From NCBI GenBank assembly GCA_009731375.1, contig BJOX01000376.1, positions 132,435 through 171,623 on the forward strand: DNA of 39,189 nt, given 5' to 3'. The stretch's first letter is position 1. Each line of letters begins with the position of its first letter. Position numbers and translations under genes: made by a program. Below the pieces are notes generated by a model. That model saw only the letters and a list, made by a program, of their open reading frames with translations. It was not told where the DNA came from and ran no database searches. Positions 17,806 to 28,020 of this stretch are shown in pieces. Source of the stretch: Paulinella micropora (lineage: Eukaryota > Cercozoa > Imbricatea > Euglyphida).

Positions 17806-17821
17806 CTATATATACGGGGGC
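17806..17821 (-). promoter_or_regulatory. TATATATAGG element downstream of zinc-finger gene
   Basis: Read on the minus strand this is CCCCCGTATATATAGG. It is followed by a GC-rich leader ending GGGGGCAGACAATTG, close to the GCGGGCAGACAATG that starts the 149-aa gene. It may be the polB upstream promoter or the relic of a duplicated gene start. Confidence 0.45.
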
Positions 17822-17840
17822 CCCAATGTTTAGATGAAAA

Positions 17841-18290
17841 TTAGGGCGGGGCGGCCGTGGCTGGCAGGGCTGACACGGCTGGCGGTGCGGTCTGGGCGGG
17901 CGGTGCGGGCGGGGCTTCTCTTTCTCTTTTTTCTCTTTTCAACCAATCTATTAAACCTTCACCAGTTTTTGCTGATTTAGGGTTAAGATTTTTCCAAAGC
18001 CCAGCTCTGATTTCATCGCTAGAAATATAAAATAGTTTAACATCTGATTTTTTTTCGTCTTTTTGATTTTCATTAATTTCTTGTTTTTCAACAATTTCTT
18101 GTTTTTTAACAATTTCTTGTTTTTCAACAATTGTATTTTCTCCAATTGGAATGTGCTTAGTCAATTCCAACATTCTCCTAAATCCTTCAAAATCAAATGT
18201 TTTGTGTTTTTTTGTTTGATTATGTCTTCGTATTCCCGAGACATTAATTATGGAACCGCATTCGCATTCAAATTTTGTAGTCTCTGCCAT
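17841..18290 (-). CDS. Small zinc-finger protein with QEI repeats
   Basis: The 149-aa product has an N-terminal finger, C9-x-C11-x11-H23-x5-H29 (FECECG then IRRHNQTKKHK), identical in spacing to the finger at the C terminus of the neighbouring 133-aa protein. Residues ~55-75 are three to four copies of an 18-base repeat encoding EIVEKQ/EIVKKQ. Residues ~85-120 carry LFYISSDEIRAGLWKNL. The last ~28 residues are Pro/Ala-rich and encoded by GC-rich DNA, unlike the AT-rich body. Fingers of this type occur in many large DNA viruses and virophages; nucleic-acid binding and regulation are inferred. The start ATG follows CCTATATATAGG and leader GCGGGCAGACA. It is read toward polB. Confidence 0.7.
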   Translation of the reverse strand: MAETTKFECECGSIINVSGIRRHNQTKKHKTFDFEGFRRMLELTKHIPIGENTIVEKQEIVKKQEIVEKQEINENQKDEKKSDVKLFYISSDEIRAGLWKNLNPKSAKTGEGLIDWLKREKREREAPPAPPAQTAPPAVSALPATAAPP

Positions 18291-18307
18291 TGTCTGCCCG
18301 CTTGTGT

Positions 18308-18323
18308 CCTATATATAGGGGGC
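18308..18323 (-). promoter_or_regulatory. TATATATAGG promoter of the 149-aa zinc-finger gene
   Basis: CCTATATATAGG is a perfect 12-base palindrome. On the minus strand it reads GCCCCCTATATATAGG, 17 bases before the ATG at 18290. The element at 17806-17821 has the same core and C-run. Confidence 0.5.
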
Positions 18324-18344
18324 TCGCCTGTGTATAGATGATAA

Positions 18345-18746
18345 TTAGGGCTGGGCGGCCAGGACGGGCGAAGCTGTGTGCCTGTTTGATTTCATATGTC
18401 TTGCTTTGCTACTCCTATTTATTTCAACTCCGCATTCACACTTGAAAGGAGTCTTCTTCCAATTCCTTTTCTTTTCTTTTTTGATTTCTTTTGTTTCCTT
18501 ATCATAATTAACTTTCCATTCATCATACTTTGGTTTTACTTTTTCATCGTAGTATTTTTTTGCTTCTTCCATTGCTTGTTCTTGGTTTCTTCGTTTTCCA
18601 ATACTAAAACTCTTACACATCGTTTGATTTCCTTCTCTCCATTGAATTTTTACCATCGGCCTCTTTTCATTATTCTTTAACATAATACATCCTTTTGAAA
18701 TTGTAAATCTACGACTTGACTTTTTGTCAGTGTCTTGGATGTTCAT
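18345..18746 (-). CDS. AP2-like domain plus zinc-finger protein
   Basis: The 133-aa product has two parts. Residues ~12-70 (RRFTISKGCIMLKNNEKRP, VKIQWREG, KSFSIGK, QAMEEAKKYYDEKV) resemble the AP2/integrase-type DNA-binding fold seen in homing-endonuclease and viral proteins: a basic strand, a WR strand, KSFS, then an Ala-rich helix. After a Lys/Glu-rich linker comes a finger C103-x-C105-x11-H117-x5-H123 (FKCECG then ARHMKSNRH), matching that of the 149-aa neighbour. A regulatory DNA-binding role is likely but inferred. The end of the gene (CCCTAATTATCATCTA on the minus strand) also resembles the end of the 149-aa gene, so the two 3' regions are duplicated. The start follows TATAAAGACACAGACAGG. 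Confidence 0.7.
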   Translation of the reverse strand: MNIQDTDKKSSRRFTISKGCIMLKNNEKRPMVKIQWREGNQTMCKSFSIGKRRNQEQAMEEAKKYYDEKVKPKYDEWKVNYDKETKEIKKEKKRNWKKTPFKCECGVEINRSSKARHMKSNRHTASPVLAAQP

Positions 18747-18787
18747 CCTGTCTGTGTCTTTATATTTTGACTGTATTATTTTAAATA

Positions 18788-19021
18788 TTAAATTCTATTG
18801 CCATTTTGTTCCGTCCGGGCCGGCCGGGGTGTGTCCCTGGGGGCGGGGGGTGTGTATTGAAAAAGTGTCTTGTCGTGCGACCCTATACTACTCGCACTGC
18901 CTCCAGCCGCGCTGTGATCTCCTCCTCCTTGGTAGTCTTGGTCGTCGTCGCTAGCATCTTCCTCTGCACGTCTCTTCTTTGCTGAAGGCTTCTTGACTCG
19001 CTTGGGCTTCTCGCTTGACAT
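18788..19021 (-). CDS. Small basic/acidic low-complexity protein
   Basis: This entry takes the ATG at 19021, giving 77 aa: MSSEKPKRVKKPSAKKRR, a nuclear-localisation-like basic stretch, then EEDASDDDQDY, a Gly/Ser-rich segment and a Pro/Arg-rich GC-rich tail. The frame is open further upstream, but only to a TTG. No known fold is visible. It lies in line with the zinc-finger genes and has a GC-rich 3' tail as they do, which suggests it belongs to the viral unit. It is also the last AT-rich-side gene before host-like DNA, so a host origin is possible. Confidence 0.45.
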   Translation of the reverse strand: MSSEKPKRVKKPSAKKRRAEEDASDDDQDYQGGGDHSAAGGSASSIGSHDKTLFQYTPPAPRDTPRPARTEQNGNRI

Positions 19022-19126
19022 GGATTTCTTGCCTTTCCTAAAACCCAAACTAAAAGCACTTTTGTATAAAACAAAAAATACAAATATGAGGGGGACAGGA
19101 TTGTTGTTCTAATCTTCAAATTTTCG

Positions 19127-19174
19127 AGCGGGAACAATAGTTCCCGCTTCTTTATTTGCGCAGAGAAACTCTGC
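19127..19174. other. Two adjacent perfect hairpins near the virus/host transition
   Basis: AGCGGGAAC-AATA-GTTCCCGCT (19127-19148) is followed by GCAGAG-AAA-CTCTGC (19160-19174). They lie just outside the last viral-looking gene. They may mark an element end or a bidirectional 3' end; no long terminal inverted repeat can be tested because the left end is outside the window. Confidence 0.5.
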
Positions 19175-19280
19175 AAGTGAACTCAATTGATTGTCACTAC
19201 CGGCCCACTCTGTCTGATATGGTTATTTGTGATTTTGTAGGCAGCGGGCAATCCACTCACAAAAGCAAGACGAAAACAAA

Positions 19281-19349
19281 GGAGCAAACTGACCAATGCT
19301 GCCCTTCCTCTCAGGAGCAAACTGACCACATATGCTGCCCTTCCTCTCA
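19281..19349 (+). repeat. 33/36-base tandem duplication
   Basis: GGAGCAAACTGACC followed by TGCTGCCCTTCCTCTCA occurs twice in tandem (19281-19313, 19314-19349), the second with a three-base insertion. From 19,175 to 19,611 I see no gene. Confidence 0.75.
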
Positions 19350-19611
19350 CCGAAAGATGTTGCTGACCCGAAAACGTCTATTCCGGTACCAGGGTACATA
19401 GAGACGAATCTCAGACACGGGGAGGACAGTTCCACTTATCATGATTCTACAGTCTACTGATTTTGTTTTATTTTCTTTATTCACTTAATGTATTACATTT
19501 CAACTCGTACAGGTTTTAACGTTATATGTTCTCTTACGGTGGCTCGATGTGCATACAACTTATGGAGATTTCAAAAGTACTTGCAAAGTCGTGTATCTTC
19601 AATAACACAAT

Positions 19612-20779
19612 CTATTCTTTTCTTTTCTTTTCTTTTCTTCTCTTTTCTTTTCTTTTCTTTTCTTCTTTTTTCTTTCTTTTTCTTTTTCTTTTCTTTTCTT
19701 TTCTTTCCTTTTCTTTCCTTTTCTTTCCTTTTCTTTCCTTTTCTTTCCTGTTCTTTCTGTTCTTTTCTTTTCTTTTCTTTTCTGTTCTTTTCTGTTCTTT
19801 TCTTTTCTTATCTTCTTTTCTTTTCATTTCTTTTCTTTTCTTGTTTCTTTTCTGTTCTTTTCTGTTCTTTTCTGTTCTTTTCTGTTGAGAAGAGAAGAGA
19901 AGAGAAGAGAGGAGAGAAAGGACAAGAGGACAAGAAAGGAAAAGAACAGAAAAGAACAGAGAAGAACAGAAAAGAACAGAAAAGAACCGAACAGAACCGA
20001 ACACGAAAAGAAAAGAACACGACTGAAAAGGACTTCTCTTCTCTTCTCTTCTCTTCTCTTCTCTTCTCTTCTCTTCTCTTCTCTTCTCTTCTCTCTCTTC
20101 TCTTCTCTTCTCTTCTCTTATCTTCTCTCCTCTCCTCTCCTCTCCTCTCCTCTCCTCTCCTCTCTCCTCTCCTCTCCTCTCCTCTCCTCTCCTCTCTCTC
20201 TCCTCTCCTCTCCTCTTCTCTTCTCTTCTCTTCTCTTCTCTTTTCTCTTCTCTTCTCTCCTCTTCTATTGCCTTCTCTTCTCTTCTCTTCTCTTCTCTTC
20301 TCTCCTCTTCTCTCCTCCACTCTTCTCCTCCCCTCCCCTCTCCTCTCTCTCCTCTCCTCTCCTCTCCGCTCCGCTCTCCTCTCCGCTCCGCTGCTCTCTT
20401 CTCTTCTCTGCTCTTCTCTTCTCTTCACTTCTCTTCTCTTCTCTTCTCTTCTCTTGTCTTCTCTTCTCTTTCTTTTCTTTTCTTTTCTTTTCTTTCATTT
20501 CTTTCATTTCGTTCTTATTCTATATATTTCTTATCTATCTTTATCTTTCTTTTATCTTTCTTTATCTTTTTTTTCTTTTCTTTTATTTGTTTTATTTTTC
20601 TTTTCTTTTTCTTTCTTTTTTTTTTCTTTTCTTTTTTCTCTTCTTTTTTCTTTTCTTTTCTTTACTTTACTTTTCTTTTCTTTTCATTTCATTTCTTTTC
20701 ATTTCATTTCTTTCATTCTTTCATTCTTGCATTCTTTCACTCTTTCATTCTTCATTTTTTCATTCTTTCATTCTTTCAC

Positions 20780-20833
<54 letters not shown>

Positions 20834-20974
20834 TTTCTTTCTTTCTTTCTTTCCTTCCTTCCTTCCGTCCTCCTTCTTTCTTTCTTTCTTTCCTTCTTTC
20901 TTTCTTTCTTTCTTTCTTTCCTTTCTTTATTTCTTTCTTTCTTTCTTTCCTTCCTTCCTTTTCCTTCCTTCTTG

Positions 20975-21011
<37 letters not shown>

Positions 21012-21012
21012 T
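19612..21012. repeat. 1.4-kb polypyrimidine tract with strand switch
   Basis: Pentamer and tetramer arrays (TTTTC, TCTTC, TCTCC, TTTC) run nearly unbroken. Between 19,886 and 20,030 the strand switches to polypurine (AGAGA, GAACAGAAAA) and then returns. The long open frames across this tract are low-complexity artefacts. It lies directly upstream of the first recognised host exon. Confidence 0.9.
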
Positions 21013-21106
21013 CTCTCTCGTCTCTTCTCTCCTCCCACACACAGAACACCGCTTTACTCTGTAGCTATTCTCTTCTGTTCCTTCCCTCTGGGTTTCTTCC
21101 TAGCCG

Positions 21107-21283
21107 ATGCACCCCGGAGAGCTCTCAATGCACAAGCTACATGGCGTGCCAGCCCCCGTCAGCGAGTCCATGCCCTGGTCCGAACCCGCGCTGCCGCAAT
21201 ACATGGGCTCTTTCTTCGGAAACCTGCCCTATTTTGCGTTCGGCTCGCTGGACCGGCACGGGCGTCCCTGGTGCCACTTTGTG
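21107..21283 (+). CDS. Exon 1 of PNPOx-FNR gene
   Basis: It gives 59 codons, [14 protein letters not shown] to GRPWCHFV, then donor GTACAC; phase 0. HPGEL and [13 protein letters not shown] match the N terminus of the family. A short upstream exon is possible. Confidence 0.85.
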
Positions 21284-21511
21284 GTACACTCATACATACA
21301 CTCGCTGATCAATGTATTGAATGTATTGATAATCCTAACATTTTTCCTAAGCCATGCATTGATTCGTTTAGAAATGCAAACATACAACCATACATCCATA
21401 CAAACAAATGTACATGTATATGAACATCTAAAAATATGATATATATATGTATATATATATACATACATACATACATACATGTATACATATATATATATGT
21501 ATGTATTTATG

Positions 21512-21556
<45 letters not shown>

Positions 21557-21589
21557 ATGTATATGTATATACATGTATATGTATATGTG

Positions 21590-21651
<62 letters not shown>

Positions 21652-21689
21652 CGTATATGTATATGTATATGTATATGCATACGTATATG

Positions 21690-21745
<56 letters not shown>

Positions 21746-21860
21746 CGTATATGTGTATGTATATGTATATGTTTATGTATATATATATGTATATGTGTAT
21801 GTATTTGTATACGTATATGTATATGTATATGTATTTGTATACGTATATGTATTTGTATAC

Positions 21861-21903
<43 letters not shown>

Positions 21904-24058
21904 GATATGTATATGTATATGTACATGTATATGTACATGTACATGTACATGTACATGTATATGTATGTGTATATGTATATGTATATGTATATGCATATGT
22001 ACATGTGTATATGTACATGTACATGCACATGTACATGTACATGTACATGTACATGTATATGTATATTTATATGTATATGTATATGTATATGTACATGTAC
22101 ATGTATATGTATATGCGTGTACATGTATATGTGTATGTGTGTATGTGTGTATGTGTGTATGTGTATACGTGTGTATGTGTGTGTGTGTATTTGTGTATTT
22201 GTGTATTTGTGTATGTGTGTATGTGTATGTGTATCTGTGTGTGTGTGTGGTATGTGTATGTGTATGTGTATGTGTGTGTATATGTTTCATGTTCATGTAT
22301 ATGTGTATTCAATATATTACATATGCGTATACATATACACAAATGTAAGCTTACAACAACAAAAAAAGCACATACATACATGCACATACATGCACGTATG
22401 CACATTTGATTTTATACATATACATACACACATTCATATACTATGCGTTTGCCCGTGGAAGTATATGTTTTCCATCTGCATGTAGGCTGGGCCGCCTGGC
22501 GAGGTGATTGCAGTGCAAGGGCCGCAGGAAATGCGCATGCACGCCACCCACCTGCCCGAATGGGATCCCTTGCTAGGTAGTTCGTTAGCAAGATAGGCAG
22601 GTAGCTAGGTTGGCCTTTTCATATCCATGCGTGCTGGCGAGTACGACTAGTCAGATGACAAATAGACATTTCTTCTTCGTACTCCCAGGTCAACAAATGC
22701 CGGACAGAGCACGAAAACGTCAGACTTTATATTTCTTGTTTTTGCCTGGGTCCGACACCAGTTGACGGGGGAGCATCTAAAGGCTAGGGACACTAAGGAC
22801 CCCAAGCCCAGATTTTTCCCTCGATTGGGGTAGGCCTTCTCAATCCACATGCATGCAAATCACAGGCAGGAGGGGCATCACTTGCTTGAGTGCCGTGAAG
22901 TCAACCAGGGTACGTGGAAGTTATCAAAATCACCCAGTTGGTCTCACGACCATCCCGCCCGCGAGCCCAGATTTTTCCCTCGATTGGGGTAGGCCTTCTC
23001 AATCCACATGCATGCAAATCACAGGCAGGAGGGGCATCACTTGCTTGAGTGCCGTGAAGTCAACCAGGGTACGTGGAAGTTATCAAAATCACCCAGTTGG
23101 TCTCACGACCATCCCGCCCGCGAGCCCAGATTTTTCCCTCGATTGGGGTAGGCCTTCTCAATCCACATGCATGCAAATCACAGGCAGGAGGGGCATCACT
23201 TGCTTGAGTGCCGTGAAGTCAACCAGGGTACGTGGAAGTTATCAAAATCACCCANNNNNNNNNNATTCATGCAGGGATAAGATACGGGTGGATGGTCAGG
23301 TAGGTTGATACTTGATGTCTGGCGGCCGATAGCCGCTATTGAGTCGCTTTAGTTGTATCCGCCTAGGCGAGAAGAAATGTCGGTTAGTAGATAAGTAGGC
23401 AGATGGTAGGTATATAGGGAGAAGTTTTTTAGGTAGTAGGAAGTTTAGGTCACTGGGAATAATGGCAGGTTCATGAATAGATGGGTACAAATTTCCCAAG
23501 ACGGTAATCGTACTGGATGGGTGTTATTGTAAATGCCTGTCGCAGCAAATTTGAGGCATTGGAAAGAGGAGGCGAAACATCGGCCAGCCAACAGCACCGC
23601 CCTTCACCTTGGTCGATACAAACACGGCATGAGCACGACAGCAACAACAACGACAATCACAAAAGGAAAAACAATGACAACAACAACAACACAATAACGA
23701 AAACAACAACGACAATGAAAACAACAAAAACGACGATGACTACGACAATGATAACAACAATGACAACAACAGCAACAATCACAACGGCATCAATTTGAAC
23801 AACAAACAGCATGTGCAACCAACTGCCAACATGCAACAAACCGAGAACAACAATCAGCGCAGCTGCTGCCACTAGTGAGCGCTTGTGGCTGCTGCAGATG
23901 TGTGGGCGGGGCTGGGGGTGGACTTCTCGAACAGGCGGCGGAACAAGGTGGGGGGCTACCTTCGCGCTGTCGCCCTGCAACCCGCTCCAAGCCAGCCGAC
24001 CCCGTCCGCATACCCTCGCTCTATCTTTCTCTTCCTCCTTCCTCTTTCTTTCTTCCCC

Positions 24059-24096
<38 letters not shown>

Positions 24097-24262
24097 GTTC
24101 TTGTTCTTCTTCTTCTTCTTCTTCTTCTTCTTCTTCTTCTTCTTCTTCTTCTTCTTCTTCTTCTTCTTCTTCTTCTCTTATCTCCTCTCTTCTTCTATCC
24201 TCTCCTCTGCTCTCCTCTGCTCTCCTCTGTTCTCCTCTCCTCTGATCTCCTCTCCTCTCTTT

Positions 24263-24307
<45 letters not shown>

Positions 24308-24374
24308 CTCTCTCTCTTTTTTTTTTTTATTACTATTATTATTATTATTATTATTATTTTTTCTCTCTCTCTTT

Positions 24375-24405
<31 letters not shown>

Positions 24406-26989
24406 TGCTCTTTATCCCCCCGTCTGTCTGCGTTTGTATGTTTGAATACTTATTTTACACGTGAGTAGAAATTCCGGTGTCTGTATGTATGAGGACGTTC
24501 ATTTATGCATAAGCTGTATGCTTGTATGAATGCGCAGTGCAGAAACGAAGTAATATATAATAAGTGCTTAAAGTTTTGATATATGTTGTGTGTATGTGTG
24601 TTTGTGTTGGTGTATGTGTGAGAACAGCGTGTGTATCTATGCTTTCACATGGTGAACTGCACAAGTGAAAATGCAGTACCATTGTGTGGAAGAATTTATG
24701 TATGGGTTGATGGATGGAAGTATATTGTTGTATAAAGGATAAAGTGGTTGATCTCCAATCCCCTCCGTCTTAGATTTCCTGTCATGGATGCTTACGTGTC
24801 TATTCCCCACTTTCACCCTTCTGACCATGCACGTTCATGTGCGTGTGTGTGCGCTCGCTCGCTAGTGTTCTGTGGAACCTCACGATGTCGCTGGGGGTGA
24901 ACGAGGTGCAAGGCAACTGCCCCAAGTACATCAACACGCGCGTGCTGCAGCTCAAGCACGGCAGCCAGGTCGGCTCCCTTGCTCCACCCTGCTCTCGAGT
25001 ATATCCCAGTTTGCAAGGACTAAAACTATTAATTCTTGGAAATTTTTAAAGGCTTTTTTCTCATCCAATCGTTGCTGTGATTGCTCGAGTAGAAGTGTTT
25101 TTGAAAGGTCTCGTCACGAGCTAACGAGCTCCTTTTCAGGCTCAAGATGCAAAAATTGGCTTGGAACGAAGCCCCTAAAATGTACAAGCTCGTCGTCGTA
25201 ATTCTTATCAACTGGGCTACCTAACTTTCGCCCTGTCCTTGGCTCCACCACTGCCTTGCTTTCCCGCGCGCTTGAAAGTATCCCAGTGGCTCCAGACCCT
25301 GACTGAAGAAGTCAAACTTTTGAAACCATCAAGGGCTCCGTTCACAGCTAGCTCTTCTCATTAGGAAGATCATAAAGAGACCTTTCAAGCAAGCCGCCAC
25401 TCGAGCAATACCAGCGCAAATCGGCAGTGAGCGAAGCTCATATTCAAAAAGGCTCATAGTCAAATCCTTATAAAACCAAGCCCACATTCAACAAGGCTCA
25501 TAGTCGAGTCCTTGAAGAATAGGAAACTCCTGCTGCTACTCCTGCATGGGTCCGGCGCTGCACCGGCTTATCACCCACGCCACACCCGATGTCGACACAG
25601 ACAGCGGCGTGGTGGCGCACAATACGTATATAATACATACTATACACACATACCTGCATACCTGCATACATACGTACATACGTACATAGATTCGTAATGC
25701 CATGATGCATACATGTATTCATATGTATAGATATTCATGCATATATACTGCATATACATTTCGATACTACATACATACGTATACGCAGATGTGCACACAC
25801 ACGTATATCATGCACACATACGTACCTCATACATAATATACAAAGTGATCCATTCATAGTGTACATACACACGTAGATAAATAACACAAACATATACATA
25901 CCGAACATACATTTACATACATAAACAATTATATTCATACATACAAACATAAGCTTACATACATACACACATACATACATTCACACATGCACGCACGCAT
26001 GCATACGCGCATACATACATGCATACATGCATACCTATATACATACACACAGACATACATACATATATAGATACTATAGATATTGGCCGGTCACGGATTC
26101 TAAATATCAGATATTTTTTTATGCATCTATGTATATGTGTGTTTATGTATGTGACATGCAGGTACGAAAATCGTTTATGTGTGCATGTATGCATTTATGT
26201 ATATTTATGCATGTGGACATATTGTGAATGTATGTGTGCTTGTGTTTTGATGCATGTTTGCATACATGCATGTATGTATTTACGTACGTATGTATGCATG
26301 TAGGTATGTAGGTAGGTAGGTAGGTATGTTATGTATGCATCTATGTGTAACCTAATTATGCATGTATGTATGTTTGCATGTTATGCATGTGGCTAGGGTC
26401 GAGCGGCTGCCAGTGGGCTCTTGATGCGCGCCGATGATGTGCTGTCGCCGCAGCCCGCCCCGCCCGCCGCTGCCAGCAACAGGTCCACCTTCCAACGCTT
26501 GCTTACCTTGGATTATCATCCACCCACCCACAAATCCACCCAACCATACATCTGAACAGTAAATGCCTGCATTTGCTTACATGTCGCTCATGCGTTCGTA
26601 CATCCAACCATGTGCAAAAATGTATGTATACATCTATGTATGGATGGATGGACGGATGAATGGATGAATGAATGAATAGATGGATGATTGATTATCCCAC
26701 CATCTATCCATCCATCTGATCGAACATACTATGCACAAAATACTTCTGCGCGTCGTCCACTTGTTTAGGGGCAAGGCTCCGACGCAGGACCATATTCTGG
26801 AAGCAGGAGCGGCAGGGCAGGCCAAGAGCATCGAAGGGGAAGGGCAGACCGAGCGGCAGGTCCTAAGTAGACAGTGACCCCTTATCTCCGAACCCCGTGC
26901 ATGCACGGAATGAAAATGATTTTGATCTTGGAGTAGCAACAATTGTACCTAGAGCTCTGGTGATCTGAGCTCTACTGACGGGAAAAATA

Positions 26990-27060
<71 letters not shown>

Positions 27061-27064
27061 CTCA

Positions 27065-27123
<59 letters not shown>

Positions 27124-27171
27124 TCTTTCTCTCTCTCTCCCTCTCTCTCTCTCTTTCTTTCTTTCTTGCTT

Positions 27172-27220
<49 letters not shown>

Positions 27221-27249
27221 CTCTCTTTCTCTCTCTCTCTCTTTTTCTA

Positions 27250-27281
<32 letters not shown>

Positions 27282-27794
27282 TCTCTTTTAGAAAGGGGAG
27301 GCCAAGAGCCAGGGCAAGGCACGGGAGGGCAAGAGGCAGTTTCTGGCATTGGATGAGGAGAGTCGCGCGCTGGTGCAGCAGGTGGACGCGTTTTTTCTGG
27401 CCACGGTGCACCTGACGGGGCCCGGGCAACCCAGGTGCCCGCGGAGATAGCTAGCGGATGCACAACAGGCAGGCAAGACAAGCATGCACAGAAATAGTCA
27501 GAAGATGGATGAGGACTACCGCAGGCAGCTCACATGCTACGATTCTTTTTGCAATTCACAATTTGTGTAAAGATAGCAAAAATGTCCTGTGTACGCGCTG
27601 GACCTGCAACCGGCCACAACCAGTGAATACAATTGCGGTTGTAACGTCCAGTGAATGTATACTGACGTCTTCATATGCGCTCGATCGAGGAAGGCATGTC
27701 GTGGTGAAGGCGGAGGCTGGTGATCGAGGCCTTGGGTTCAGCAGAGAGAAGGCTGCAGGCGAGGGTGGGGCTTGCAGCGTGCAAGCCAGAGTGC

Positions 27795-27861
<67 letters not shown>

Positions 27862-27980
27862 CTCTCTGGTTCTGTCTGACTCTCTCTGGTTCTCTCCTGG
27901 ATTCTCAATCATATGCGTTTACGTTAGTAGATCCGCCGGGTTGATGCCTCATGTAGGTATACAAATTATTTTTGCGTTTT

Positions 27981-28020
<40 letters not shown>

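Noticed and set aside
18788-19048. 86-aa form starting at 19048
   Set aside because: That start is TTG; the first ATG is at 19021.
19488-21308. 606-aa and 512-aa Phe/Ser/Leu-rich ORFs
   Set aside because: They are translations of a polypyrimidine microsatellite that runs into exon 1; no motif or composition of a real protein.
21229-22485. Several 200-355-aa Tyr/Ile/Val/Met or His/Thr-rich ORFs
   Set aside because: These are all six-frame products of a TATATG/GTGTAT microsatellite.
22805-23254. CRISPR-like direct repeats
   Set aside because: The units are contiguous with no spacers, and the DNA is eukaryotic.
22853-23308. 151-aa repetitive protein
   Set aside because: It arises because the minisatellite unit is 159 bp; it lies within intron 2 and shows no start context or known motif.
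26634-26942. 102-aa minus-strand ORF opposite exon 6
   Set aside because: It is a shadow of the exon and of a GGAT repeat.
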